From CBDUXT01 sp965371245 (GTDB lineage: Bacteria; Planctomycetota; Phycisphaerae; UBA1845), in the NCBI GenBank assembly GCA_965371245.1, contig CBDUXT010000027.1, positions 1-58,403 on the forward strand: a stretch of 58,403 bases of DNA, read 5' to 3'. Below, in pieces: positions 44,350-53,855 of this stretch (within the stretch, counting starts at the first letter, position 1; each line of letters opens with the position of its first letter). The notes under the pieces were generated by a model. That model saw only the letters and a list, made by a program, of their open reading frames with translations, did no database searches and was not told the DNA's origin. The translations under genes and the position numbers were made by a program.

Positions 44350-45236
44350 AATGTCTCCAAAGAAAAAGGGAAGATACTGTTCGTGCAAGAATCAAAACCC
44401 ATAACGACTCTAGAGCCGAGGTGACTCCCCTTCTTCCGCAGATTCGCTCGCGCCGCGAACGGGCGAAGTCGATCCAGCGTTCCGCGCAGATCAACGCCCG
44501 TCGCTCGGTTGGCGAACGGACTCACTGTTTGAGAAATCAATACTACCGCGTTCCGGCTCGTTCGGAAAAGAAACCGGAGAATTACATCGCTATGTGGCAT
44601 CTGGCCATCGGCTGCATCGCCTATCAGGCGTCAGGACTGTTTCTTGGATAGGTTCTTACTTGAATGGTCCTCCATCCCAGGTCTGTTCACCAGGCATCAT
44701 TAGAGCCCGTTGTTGGTGTCCAATGGGACCATAACCGCAAGGATTGGGACAGGGCCACGGGAAACGCGTTGAGCGAGGTGAACCGTCCAGGACTCGACCC
44801 ATGGGTGAGCGTACCCATGACGTGATGCCGTTTCAAACAAATCCAGGCTGTGCATTGGTACGGCTGAAAACAGGCGTCGCGCGACATGGCAAGGTTCTCG
44901 TTGCCAAGCCCCGCCCCTAACGGAAACAACGCAATGATAGTCATCGGGCAAGATCGTGTCAATGAGTCATCGGGCGTTGCAGTTTGAGTTTAACCCAGCG
45001 GGTCGGGACGCAGGAACCGCATCGCCAGCGCCCCACGTGGCGTCCGCTACAGAGGGCGGTCGCTACGGGACAACCGTATTCGGTCTCGAAAAAGGTTACG
45101 GTCACGTGCATCCGTTCTCCCGTGTTGCAATGGTCCTCGACCAAGCAACGTCCGCGCGGGCTGAAGCCCGCGGCTCGGGAAAAACATGTGCCACCGGCCG
45201 CGCCGCCCGCGGCTCGGAGCATGTGGACTGACAAAG
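44350..45236. other. Long intergenic region with a palindromic repeat near its right end
   Basis: I see no supported gene in this 887-base gap; several 70-90 residue open frames lack start signals and motifs. The left part shares the lower GC of the orphan gene. The right part contains the palindrome at 45152-45178 and a partial copy of its right arm near 45205-45217. Confidence 0.5.
45152..45178 (+). repeat. Palindromic repeat, CCGCGCGGGCTGAAGCCCG type
   Basis: This 27-base unit is the exact reverse complement of 36554-36580 and differs from 7963-7990 only in the loop. The right end reads GCCCGCGGCTCGG. It lies just beyond the stop of the minus-strand peptidase fusion gene, so it could help end that transcript. 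Confidence 0.75.
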
Positions 45237-48200
45237 CTACTTCGTTCCCATCTTCGACTCCGGCTCCGGCGGCTCGGTCGTGGGTGTTTGCGGGTCGCCC
45301 AGGGTTTTGCGGATGAAGTCCGCGACGATGCGGTTGTAGTGGATGCCGCGCAGGCCGTGGCGCGAGCGGGGGTAGAGCATCAGCTCGAACTGCTTGTCGG
45401 CCTTTTGCAGTTCGTCGATCAGTTGCAACGTGTTTTGCATGTGGACGTTGTCATCCACCACGCCGTGTAGGATCAGCAACTTGCCGTGAAGATCCTCGGC
45501 GCCCTGAACGACCGACGTGGCGTCGTACCCCTCCGGGTTTTCCTGCGGCGTGTTCATGTATCGCTCGGTGTAGATCGTGTCGTAGTTGCGCCAGTCGGTG
45601 ACCGGGGCGCCGGCGATGCCCGCGGCGAACACCGTGCTGTGCGTCATCGCGTACGAGGTCATAAAGCCGCCGTAGCTGTGGCCGCTCATGCCGATGCGAT
45701 CGCCGTCAACATACGGCTTTTTCTTGAACCACTCGATGGCCTCGACGATGTCGGCCAGCTCGCCGACGCCGCACTGCTCGTACGCGGTCCACGCGGAGAC
45801 GGCGCCCTTGCCGCTTGCGCTGCGCGGATCGCACTGAAAGACGACAAAGCCCATGTTGGCGATCATCTCGTCGCGCCCGCGCCGGCGAGCCCAGGCGTCG
45901 CGGATTCGTGGGGCGTGCGGCCCGCCATAGGTCATAAACCAAACGGGGTACTTGCGGCTGGGGTCGAAGTCGTACGGCGTGAGGATGTTGCCCTCGAGCA
46001 CGAATCCGTCGGACATGGGAATCTGGACAAGCTCGAGCGTGCCCAGGTCGTACTCCTCCAGCTCGTAGACCGGGTTGATGTCTAGCATGCGGACGAACTG
46101 ATCTTCCCCCGGCGAGGTGTGGCGCAGGGCGACCTTGGCCGTCGTGGTGTGGTCGCTCCATGAATCGACGAAGTACGCTCCGGTGGGGTCAACGGTGGCC
46201 CGGTGCGACCCGCCTTCCGGCGTCAGGCGAACAAGATCGGTGCCGTCGAGCTTCACGCGGTAGAAGTGGCTCTGGATGTGGCTGTCCTTCGTGCCGGAGA
46301 AGTAAATCCATCCGCCCTCTTCATCGACGAGTTGAACGCTGCGCACCTCCCACTCGCCGGAAGTGACCGGATCGAGCAGCTCGCCCTTCTTGTCGTAGTG
46401 ATAGAGGTGGCGCCAGCCCGATCGCGTGCTGGGGAAAAGAAACGAACCGTCTTCGAGGAACTCGGGCACGCCGCTGTTATCCACCCAGGCCTCGGTCGTC
46501 TCTCGAAAGAGCCGGGTCGGCTCGCCGCCTTTTCGGGAAACGGTGTTGAAGTCAAGCCACGTCTGGGCGCGGTCCTGTGCAAAGAAAAACGCCGTCTTGC
46601 CGTTTGGCTTCCACCCCACGCGCGTGATCAGAAGCGAGCTTTCGTCGTATGCGCCAAGATCGACCCAGCCCACCGATCCGCCGGCGGCCGAGACGATCCC
46701 GAGCTTCACCTTTGGATTCGGATCACCCGCCTTGGGATAGGCCGACACGGTTGAGTTTTGTCGGACGGGAATCTCATTGACCACCGTGAAGCGGTGGACC
46801 GGCGAGTCGTCGATCTGAAGAAACGCGAGACGCGCCGAATCCGGGCTCCACCAGAACGCCGGCGCGCGATGGCTGTACAGCTCTTCCGCATAGACCCAGT
46901 CGAACTGTCCGTTGCGCACAAGATCGGTCCCGCCCGTGGTGAGCGCCCGATCGGTTTGTGTCTCGACGTCCACGACGTGCAGATCGAAGTCGCGAATAAA
47001 GGCGACGAAGCGACCGTCGGGGCTGAAGCGAGCGAACGCCTCGAGCTCGGGCGTGTTCGTCAGACGAACGGCCGTCGTGCCGTCAAGGCGGGCGTGGTAG
47101 AGGTCGTTCTCGTGGTTGAACAGCGCGGCCTGGCGATCTTCGTCCATGGAAAGACGCGGGCTGCGGGTCAGTCCTTTCGCGGCCTCGTCGTCGATGGTTG
47201 GCAGCTTGCTCAGAGCGTCCCTCAGCTTGTCGGCATCATAGTAGGGCTTCGACCGCCCGGTCACGGCGTTGACCTTCATCAGCTTGCGATCTTTGGTTTG
47301 CAGGAAGTGCTCGCCATCTTCGAGCCAGGTGATGCCGGAGACGGGCGAGCCGCTCAGGTTGAGGCGCTCGTCCGACTCATAGAGCACCTCGAAGTCGATC
47401 CGCTTGTTCATGGCACGGTCGTCGGCCAGGGGGCGCGCTTCGCGGCGAGTGATCGAAACGGGCTTGGGCAGGCGTGCCACGGGGAAGTCACCTCCCACCT
47501 TCAGGTCGTCGTCGAAGAAGTTCCACGTGCAAAGGCCGTCCTCCGACTCGGGCTCCAGCAGATACACGACCAGCGAGCCGTCCTCTTGCCCCGTGCGGAC
47601 CAGGATCGAGCCGGCAGGGACGCTGCGCGTTTCCTCGCGCGGCGTCGCCTCGACGCTGACCATGTTGTGGTTCTGGAACGCCCGCTCGGCTCGGTCGATC
47701 TCGTCGATGCGGTACACTTCCAGATCTAGTTCGATGTCCTCACGGATGACTTCGACTTCGATCCCGTGCTGCTGGAGCTTCTCAATTATGCTCGTGTGCG
47801 ACGCCGGGAACACGTAACCGAACGGCCTCGCCACCGAGAGCATCGACTCGCTGCTGGCGATCCACTGAACGTCATAGGTCTTGCGCACCCCGGTGGAGAC
47901 GCTCCGTCGCCCACGTCCTTCCTCGATGAAGCCCAGAACCTTGACGGACTCATCGAACGGCACGGGCTTTTGCCGGATGGAGACCATGTCGTCCGGCTTG
48001 GGGTCTTTGCCGGCGGCGACGACCGCCTTGTCCGCCTTCTTGATGAGCTTCTCGATGGCATCCTTGTTCTCGGCCGCGTAGGTCAGGCAATGTTTCACGA
48101 AGTCGCGCGTGCCCAGCACGCGGTCGCGGTAGGAGGCGTACGAGTAGGCCTCCGAGAGGATGGCCACGCGATTTCGCATGCCGCTATACACGGTGCCGAA

Positions 48201-49040
48201 GCGCGGAATGGCCGGATATCCCTCGTAGGCCGTCCAGACTTTGTGATCGTTCGTGAAATTGCCGTAGTAGAACGACTTGTACCCCGTCTCCTTTTCCATC
48301 CGCTTCGAGACCTCGGGCAACATGGTGTCGCGGACGAACTTCAGGACGTTCTGATCACCGGTCGGGCTTCGCGGGGCTGCGTAGGTAACGGTGTACTGGT
48401 GATGCGATCCGTTGGTCGTGTGGGTATCGATCCTGACAGCCGGATCCCATTGGTTGTAGAACCGCACGAGGGCCCGCGCCTCCGGGCTTTCGAGCTTGAC
48501 GTAGTCGCGGTTGAGATCCAACCCATCCGCGTTGCGGCGTTGACCCACTCCCGCCTCGGGGCCGACCTGCCTCCGACGGTTGTCCTTGGATATGCGTTCG
48601 TTGCCGTCGGCGTTGTAGATCGGCGCGAAGACGATGACCAGATCCTTGAGAAGCGGATGGTCCGGTGTCGTGGCGATGTCACGCGCCAGGATCATCAGCG
48701 CTTCCTTGCCGCACACCTCGCCGGCGTGGATGTTGCCGAACGCGAAGACGACGAGCTTGCCGCTGTCCGCCGCCTCCTCGGCCGTCTCCACCGGCGGGTC
48801 GGCCAGTATCACCAACGGCATCGACCGCCCTTCCACGGTCTTGCCCAGCTCGCCGATTCGAACGATCGACGAACGCTCGGCGAGGCCGTTGACGAAGGCC
48901 ATGACGTCGGCATGCAACGACGTGGCCTTGAACTCGCTGGACTCGGCCACGGTAAGAAGCGGCGGCTTGGCTGGCTGACCCGACACGCACGCGGGCAGTG
49001 ACAGCGACACGATCTGGAAGAGCAGCAGATTGGCTTTCAT
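45237..49040 (-). CDS. Secreted fusion of M14 zinc carboxypeptidase and DPP-IV-like S9 serine peptidase
   Basis: The single 1267-residue frame encodes two exopeptidases. After a signal peptide (MKANLLLFQIVSLSLPACVSG) comes an M14 domain (about 30-330): zinc ligands His105 and Glu108 in GNIHAGEVCGKEA and His207 in RIDTHT, with the catalytic Glu297 in AILSEAYSYASYRDR. From about residue 560 follows a DPP-IV-type beta-propeller with the double-Glu motif DWVYAEELYS (Glu719, Glu720), which binds the substrate N terminus. The alpha/beta hydrolase domain has Ser1122 in GMSGHSYGG, Asp1196 in HGVVDDNVH and His1228 in SRHGL. All catalytic residues of both enzymes are present. One would trim peptides from the C terminus, the other remove N-terminal dipeptides. 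The arrangement suits complete breakdown of peptides outside the cytoplasm. The gene is monocistronic. Confidence 0.92.
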   Translation of the reverse strand: MKANLLLFQIVSLSLPACVSGQPAKPPLLTVAESSEFKATSLHADVMAFVNGLAERSSIVRIGELGKTVEGRSMPLVILADPPVETAEEAADSGKLVVFAFGNIHAGEVCGKEALMILARDIATTPDHPLLKDLVIVFAPIYNADGNERISKDNRRRQVGPEAGVGQRRNADGLDLNRDYVKLESPEARALVRFYNQWDPAVRIDTHTTNGSHHQYTVTYAAPRSPTGDQNVLKFVRDTMLPEVSKRMEKETGYKSFYYGNFTNDHKVWTAYEGYPAIPRFGTVYSGMRNRVAILSEAYSYASYRDRVLGTRDFVKHCLTYAAENKDAIEKLIKKADKAVVAAGKDPKPDDMVSIRQKPVPFDESVKVLGFIEEGRGRRSVSTGVRKTYDVQWIASSESMLSVARPFGYVFPASHTSIIEKLQQHGIEVEVIREDIELDLEVYRIDEIDRAERAFQNHNMVSVEATPREETRSVPAGSILVRTGQEDGSLVVYLLEPESEDGLCTWNFFDDDLKVGGDFPVARLPKPVSITRREARPLADDRAMNKRIDFEVLYESDERLNLSGSPVSGITWLEDGEHFLQTKDRKLMKVNAVTGRSKPYYDADKLRDALSKLPTIDDEAAKGLTRSPRLSMDEDRQAALFNHENDLYHARLDGTTAVRLTNTPELEAFARFSPDGRFVAFIRDFDLHVVDVETQTDRALTTGGTDLVRNGQFDWVYAEELYSHRAPAFWWSPDSARLAFLQIDDSPVHRFTVVNEIPVRQNSTVSAYPKAGDPNPKVKLGIVSAAGGSVGWVDLGAYDESSLLITRVGWKPNGKTAFFFAQDRAQTWLDFNTVSRKGGEPTRLFRETTEAWVDNSGVPEFLEDGSFLFPSTRSGWRHLYHYDKKGELLDPVTSGEWEVRSVQLVDEEGGWIYFSGTKDSHIQSHFYRVKLDGTDLVRLTPEGGSHRATVDPTGAYFVDSWSDHTTTAKVALRHTSPGEDQFVRMLDINPVYELEEYDLGTLELVQIPMSDGFVLEGNILTPYDFDPSRKYPVWFMTYGGPHAPRIRDAWARRRGRDEMIANMGFVVFQCDPRSASGKGAVSAWTAYEQCGVGELADIVEAIEWFKKKPYVDGDRIGMSGHSYGGFMTSYAMTHSTVFAAGIAGAPVTDWRNYDTIYTERYMNTPQENPEGYDATSVVQGAEDLHGKLLILHGVVDDNVHMQNTLQLIDELQKADKQFELMLYPRSRHGLRGIHYNRIVADFIRKTLGDPQTPTTEPPEPESKMGTK

Positions 49041-49624
49041 CGAATCCTCCGTACCTGGTCGTCATGAAGGCGTTGTCCGGCGGCCCGCCCGTGCAACGAC
49101 GTTGCGATACGCGCGGCGCCGGGATAGCCGTCGCGCGGGGTCGCTCCTTTCCTCGCTCGCCAGATAGCCTAGTCCACCAGGCCCGTGCGGGCCAGTAGGT
49201 TGCCGACCCGGGCAAGAAAAATGGGCGTCGCGGGCTTCGCAAGGTCGAATTCTTCCTGCCGTTTGGTTTCGTGCGGTGTGCCATAGGTAGAAGACTAGTG
49301 GCGTGGGGCCTAAGAGTAAGCCATCGATCTGGTTGGGGTCACGATGATTGGGCAGACGCAGGGTCTTCGATGTTCGATCATCGTGACCCCACCCATCGCT
49401 GCGCGATGGATGGGCCACCCGACCTGGTTTCGTAGCGCCTCGGGACATCGTCGCCGCCGGTGCTCTTTCTGGATTCCGCGTCCAATGTGGAAGATTGGCC
49501 GCGCTATACAATAGGAAAATGAGACGTCTCGAGTGTTGCTTCAAGCTGATCGGTACAGTGCCTCCGCCAGGATCGGATGACGCTGACCCCCCGAAGCCGC
49601 TCGATGAAGTTTGGCGGTGACGCT
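49041..49624. other. Intergenic region with a GGGGTCACGATGATC inverted repeat
   Basis: This 584-base gap holds no convincing gene. The main structure is an inverted repeat at 49331-49350 and 49375-49394, matching at 18 of 20 bases, next to the dispersed repeat at 49376-49407. The fusion-protein promoter should lie in the left part. Confidence 0.5.
49331..49407. repeat. Dispersed repeat with GGGCCACCC motif (copy 2) within a larger inverted repeat
   Basis: ATCATCGTGACCCCACCC at 49377-49394, then the palindromic 13-base centre ATCGCTGCGCGAT, then GGATGGGCCACCC. The first block also pairs with its near-complement at 49331-49350. Copy 1 at 262-310 has the same two blocks with an unrelated 13-base centre. 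Confidence 0.7.
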
Positions 49625-50077
49625 ATGATCCGCACTACTCGTTTCTGGCTTGCGATTCTGGCATTACTCCTCGTGTTGGTGCTCCTCTTGCGGTACTATC
49701 CTTGGCGTGCTGGGCAGCCAAGGCTAGACTACGCAATCCCCGAGACACGAGAAAGACTGAACCGATTGCGACGGTTTGCTCTCGTTGACGATCTTCCTGT
49801 ACCGAGCAGTGATACGGGCAAAGTGTTAATGGCTCTTCACGCCCCCCTGCAGAATAAGGAGTTGTTTTTTTCACCGGAAGAATTGTCCACGTCGCGAGTC
49901 CTCGACGCGTGGGATCAGCCCATCCGGTTGCGTTACTTGCGTGTGAAGGGTGCCCGGTTTTTCTTCGTCAGTAATGGCCCCAACGCCAAGTTCGACGGAG
50001 GAGAAGGTGACGACATTACTTGTGGCTGGCCTGAGTCGCATGAGTCGGCGGCATGCGAATTCGAAACCACACCATAG
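49625..50077 (+). CDS. Membrane-anchored protein with pseudopilin-like C-terminal motif
   Basis: The 150-residue protein has one N-terminal membrane helix (FWLAILALLLVLVLLL, residues 7-22) and an exported domain. The C-terminal segment RVLDAWDQPIRLRYLRVKGARFFFVSNGPNAKFDGGEGDDIT resembles the end of type II secretion major pseudopilins (GspG type): DPWG-x-P, then a beta hairpin, then a SxGPDG-GG-x-DDI calcium site. It lacks the type III signal with Gly and Glu5 expected of a true pilin, so it is not a standard pseudopilin; it could be a derived paralogue. I start at the ATG at 49625 because the hydrophobic segment follows it directly; an upstream ATG at 49577 is in frame. The neighbouring genes are unrelated. 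Confidence 0.72.
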   Translation: MIRTTRFWLAILALLLVLVLLLRYYPWRAGQPRLDYAIPETRERLNRLRRFALVDDLPVPSSDTGKVLMALHAPLQNKELFFSPEELSTSRVLDAWDQPIRLRYLRVKGARFFFVSNGPNAKFDGGEGDDITCGWPESHESAACEFETTP

Positions 50078-50138
50078 TCGATAAGCGAGCAGGATAGCGT
50101 ATGACGGGCGCCCCATCCATTGCTTACGGGGAATAGAT

Positions 50139-51002
50139 GTGTGTAGAAAGCAATGTCCGTTAGCCCTCACCGATCGGGGGCTGAAACAATGCCTGGCCGG
50201 TGATGCGCCGCGCGTCGCGGACATGGCGTTTCCCGGAGAGTCCGGTCGATGGGAAATCCGCCGAAGCGTCTTCCGCGAGGGCGGAAAACCGCATCAGCTC
50301 CTGGTTCTCGCCAACGTGACGCGCGCGCTCCGCGAAGGTGAGCGGCAGGCGTGGCAGCGCCTCATCCAGGTTCTTCGACACGAGATCAACAATTCCCTTG
50401 CGCCCATCGACTCCCTCACCGGTACGCTGGCGAGTCTCTTGGCACGCTCGCCGCGCCCGGCCGATTGGGAGACGGACGTGCGCGAGGGGCTCGACGTCAT
50501 TCGGAATCGTTCCCAGGCCTTGAATCGATTCATGACGTCCTACAGCCGTCTGGCGCGGTTGCCCAAGCCGCGCCTCGGCAAGGTTGACGTGGCCGCAAGC
50601 GTCGGTCGTGCCGCCGGGCTGGAGACGCGAATAGCGGTGACGGTTGTGGCCGGTCCCGACGTGACGGTCCGAGCCGACGGCGATCAGTTGGACCAGGTGC
50701 TGATCAATCTCGTGCACAACGCCACCGACGCGGCACTGGAAACCGGCGGCGCTGTTCGGATCGGCTGGCGGACGACGGGCTCGGGTCCCGGCTGGTTGGA
50801 AGTCTGGGTCGAGGACGAGGGCCCCGGGCTGCCCGCCACGGACAACTTGTTCGTTCCGTTCTTTACGACCAAGCCCGAGGGCTCCGGAATCGGACTCGCC
50901 CTGAGTCGGCAGATCGCCGAGGCACACGGCGGCAAGCTTTCGTTGAAGGATCGACCCGGCGGATCGCGCTGCCGTGCGGTGCTCCAGCTTCCACTCGAAT
51001 AA
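50139..51002 (+). pseudogene. 5'-truncated NtrY-type sensor histidine kinase
   Basis: The 287-residue remnant has an intact kinase core: H-box HEINNSLAPI (His81), N-box LINLVHNATDAAL, G1 VEDEGPGLP, F-box LFVPFFTTKP and G2 GSGIGLALSRQIAEAHGG. Upstream of the H-box only the tail of a PAS domain is left (RRSVFREGGKPHQLLVLANVTRALREGERQAWQRLIQ). Kinases of this group normally have membrane helices, a HAMP and a full PAS domain, about 450 residues. I find no such coding sequence 5' of the GTG at 50139, so the gene seems to have lost its sensor half. It may be translated as a soluble kinase or not at all. The sigma-54 promoter 180 bases downstream suggests it once controlled an NtrC-type regulator, which is missing here. 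Confidence 0.8.
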
Positions 51003-51180
51003 TCCCCATGCCCGGAACACTTCACGCACGTTCGTGGTGATCACGAGCGCATCTGACAAGTGTTCGATTTCGGGAGAGGTGGTTCCGAACACGAACACTT
51101 GCAAGTCAGCTCCGCTGATAAGTTTCAACACAATCGGCCGGCACGCATCAGCAAACCGGTTCCTCGGCCTTCGCGAAGCG

Positions 51181-51196
51181 TGGCACGCGCCTTGCG
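51181..51196 (+). promoter_or_regulatory. Sigma-54 (RpoN) promoter, -24/-12 type
   Basis: TGGCACGCGCCTTGCG has the GG and GC dinucleotides exactly ten bases apart, and agrees with TGGCAC-N5-TTGC at all conserved positions. The -12 element lies 34 bases upstream of the start at 51230, with a GGAAGG ribosome site between. A position directly before an exporter operon and after an NtrY-type kinase is the expected one. The exporter genes behind it are decayed, so the promoter may now be useless. Confidence 0.8.
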
Positions 51197-51229
51197 ATTG
51201 TTACCGACTCTGGGAGAAGGAAGGATGGT

Positions 51230-51745
51230 ATGGACATCCCGCGAGAATCGGTCGCACGACGTCGCAACATTCGGCGGGCCATCCTTGGCGTGTTCGGGCT
51301 TTCCGCGATCGTCGCAGCGACGCTCGGGCTATCGACCCTCGAGCCCGCCTTGCCGAGCATCGACCGCGCGATCGTCGTGACCGACCGGGTGACCCACGCG
51401 CTCTCGGAGGTCCATCTCGAGATTCGAAAGGGTGAGTATGTTTCAATCGAGGGACACTCGGGGTCGGGCAAGTCGACCCTCCTGTCGATCCTCGGTCTTC
51501 TCGACTCGCCGACGGAGGGATCCTACCACCTGAACGACCGTCCGGTCGCCAACTTGACGGCGTCCCAGCGGGCGCGCATTCGTAACCTCGAGATCGGTTT
51601 CATCTTTCAGAGCTTCAACCTCATCGGCGACCTGAATGTCTACGAGAATGTCGAGTTGCCGCTGACCTACCGCGGGATCTCCGGCTCCGAATGCAAGCAG
51701 CGCGTCAAGGAGGCGCTGCCGTCGTTGGTGATGGCGCGTCGGCGG
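51230..51745 (+). pseudogene. Chimera of HlyD-type adaptor N terminus and ABC ATPase N-terminal half
   Basis: Residues 1-47 (MDIPRESVARRRNIRRAILGV...LEPALPSIDRA) look like the start of an HlyD-family periplasmic adaptor, a membrane helix with its flanks. The frame then runs directly into a MacB/LolD-type ATPase: HALSEVHLEIRKGEY, Walker A GHSGSGKST at about 78-86, Q-loop FIFQSFNLIGDLNVYENVELPL, ending near VKEAL. The LSGGQ signature, Walker B and H-loop are missing; the reading passes into permease sequence near 51740. An in-frame deletion must have removed the rest of the adaptor and the start of the ATPase gene, and a second one the ATPase C-terminal half. The frame stays open to 51865 but the last residues are out-of-frame permease. 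The product cannot be a working transporter part. Confidence 0.82.
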
Positions 51746-53831
51746 CAAGAGTCGTGGAGTACCGCTCCATCAGCCCGGACTACTTTCAGTGTATGCGAAT
51801 CCCCGTACTCCAGGGTCGCTCGCTTCAAGCGACGGACGATGCAAACGGCGCGGCCGTTGCGGTGATCAACAAGACCTTGGCTCAACAGGTTTGGCCTGGT
51901 CGAGACCCGATCGGCCGGCAACTGCTTCTGGGAATGGGCGGGTTCGGCGAAACGCCGCGGCAAGTCATTGGCGTCGTGGGTGACACGAAGGAGTTCGGCT
52001 GGGGCGCCGCGGTACCCCCAACGGTGTTCGTGTCGCACGCTCAGGTTTCCGACGACTTGATGGTCTTGATGCATCGCGCGTTTCCGCTCGCATGGGTCGT
52101 CAGGTCGTCGGTGGCGCTTGGGTTGGCGAACGCCATTCGTGAGCAGATCCACGCGGTTGACGGGCAGCAGCCGGTTGCCAACCTCCGGCTCATGACGGCA
52201 GTCATTGATGAGTCCGTGGGGCCGCAACGGTTCAACACGCTGTTGATGACTTGCTTTGCGGTGGTCGCACTGGTGTTGACCGCGATCGGAATCTACGGCG
52301 TGCTCAGCTATCAGGTCAGCCGGCGCACGCGAGAGATCGGGATTCGCATGGCCTTGGGTGCCCGGCGAATGCAGGTGCTACGACTGATCGTTGGCCAGGG
52401 CATGTCGATGACTCTGCTCGGCGGCGGCGCGGGGCTCCTGGTGGCGGCATGGGGACGCTCGATCCTTTCGGCTCAGATTCCAGCCATGGGGATCACCGCC
52501 GGAACGATCGATCTAAGCATGGACGGCCGGGTGCTGATCTTCACCCTGGGCGTCGCCTTGTTGACCGGCGTGCTGTTTGGGCTCGCGCCGGCGTTACAGC
52601 TCTCCAATCCCGACGTCTATCACACCCTCAAGGAAGGGGGCGCCGCGCCGTTGGTTCCGTGGCTCGCAAGCTGCGCGGGGGTTTGGTGATCGGCGAAACG
52701 GCGTTGGCGCTGGTAGCGCTGATCGGCGCGGGCTTGTTCTTGCGAAGTCTGGGCGAGACCTTACCGGTCGATCCGGGATTCGACGCGGACCGGCTGATGG
52801 TTGCGACGATGGACCTGGGCAGCCAAGGCTACGATGAACCGCGAAGTCGTGCCTTCCACCGCCGGGTTCTCGAACGGGTTCAAGCAGTTCCCGGAATAGA
52901 GTCCGCAACGTTCTCTTCCTATCCGCCGTTCGGCGGAGGGTTCCTGCGAACCACCTATACCGAGCAATCGGACGTTCCCGATCCATCGAAGGGCGTGTTG
53001 GTTCTGACGAACATTGTGGATCGAAACTACTTTCCAACGGTGGGCATAGGTCTGATTCGTGGACGACTGTTCGACGAGACCGACCACGAGAACGTTCGTC
53101 CAACCCTCGTAATCAATGAAGCGATGGCGGACCGCTTCTGGCCCGGCATGGATCCGGTGGGTCAACACTGTCGTTTCTTCAACGAACCGGGCAAGCACGA
53201 GATCATCGGCGTTGTACGAAACACCAAGTACTTCGCCCTGAGCGAAAACCCACAGCCCTGCGCCTACTTCGTCGCATCGCAGGCCTTTTCGGACGTGGTC
53301 ACCCTCAACGTTCGCGCCAAGAGCGATCCACAAGCACTCCTACAGTCCGTGCGTGCGGAGGTCCAATCCCTCGATCGATCACTTCCGCTTACGGGCGTTG
53401 CAACGGTTTCGCAGACGATCAGGACGTCACTGACAGGCCGGCGTGTCGGCGCCATGCTGCTTGCGGTGTTCGGCGGCCTCGCCCTCGTGCTCTCCGCCGT
53501 GGGCATTTACGGGGTCATGGCCTACTCGGTTAGTCAGCACACACATGAGATCGGCGTGCGAATGGCGCTGGGCGCCTCCGTGCAGCACGTGATCCGGCTC
53601 GTGCTAAGCCAAGGCTTGAAGCTGACCGCCCTGGGACTCGGGCTGGGTATTCTGGTCGCCGCGGCCCTCACCCGCGTTCTCTCCAGCTTCCTGTTCGGGG
53701 TGGCCGCGATGGATCCGCTTACCTTTGGCATTTCATCCATCCTGTTGACCATCGTGGCGCTTGCGGCTTGTTACATTCCCGCCCGGCGCGCGACGCGCGT
53801 CGATCCGATGGCCGCGCTTCGCACCGAATGA
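51746..53831 (+). pseudogene. Frameshifted, rearranged ADOP-type ABC permease
   Basis: The first part (about 51746-52660) starts mid-domain at VEYRSISPDYFQCMRIPVLQGR and includes FALVALVLTAIGIYGVLSYQVSRRTREIGIRMALGAR, the second FtsX unit of an ADOP permease. It then switches to the sequence usually found after the first FtsX unit (DGRVLIFTLGVALLTGVLFGLAPALQLSNPDVYHTLKEGG). Near 52655 a frameshift moves the reading to a second frame, which continues RKLRGGLVIGETALALVALIGAGLFLRSL. It ends in a complete second half, closing with LAACYIPARRATRVDPMAALRTE. The N-terminal domain is absent. The order suggests unequal recombination between two tandem ADOP genes plus a later frameshift. Confidence 0.85.
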
Positions 53832-53855
53832 TTCTTTTCTTGGAATCCACGGAGA

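Noticed and set aside
44959..45234. Overlapping frames of about 91 codons on both strands near the palindrome
   Set aside because: Both strands are open only because of the GC-rich palindrome and neither shows coding character.
47766..49001. A 411-codon plus-strand frame opposite the M14 domain
   Set aside because: The minus strand carries an intact, motif-rich peptidase; the plus-strand frame has no recognisable features.
49062..49544. Minus-strand frame of 160 codons in the gap before the pseudopilin-like gene
   Set aside because: It runs through the inverted repeat and has no motif; the protein text reflects the repeat.
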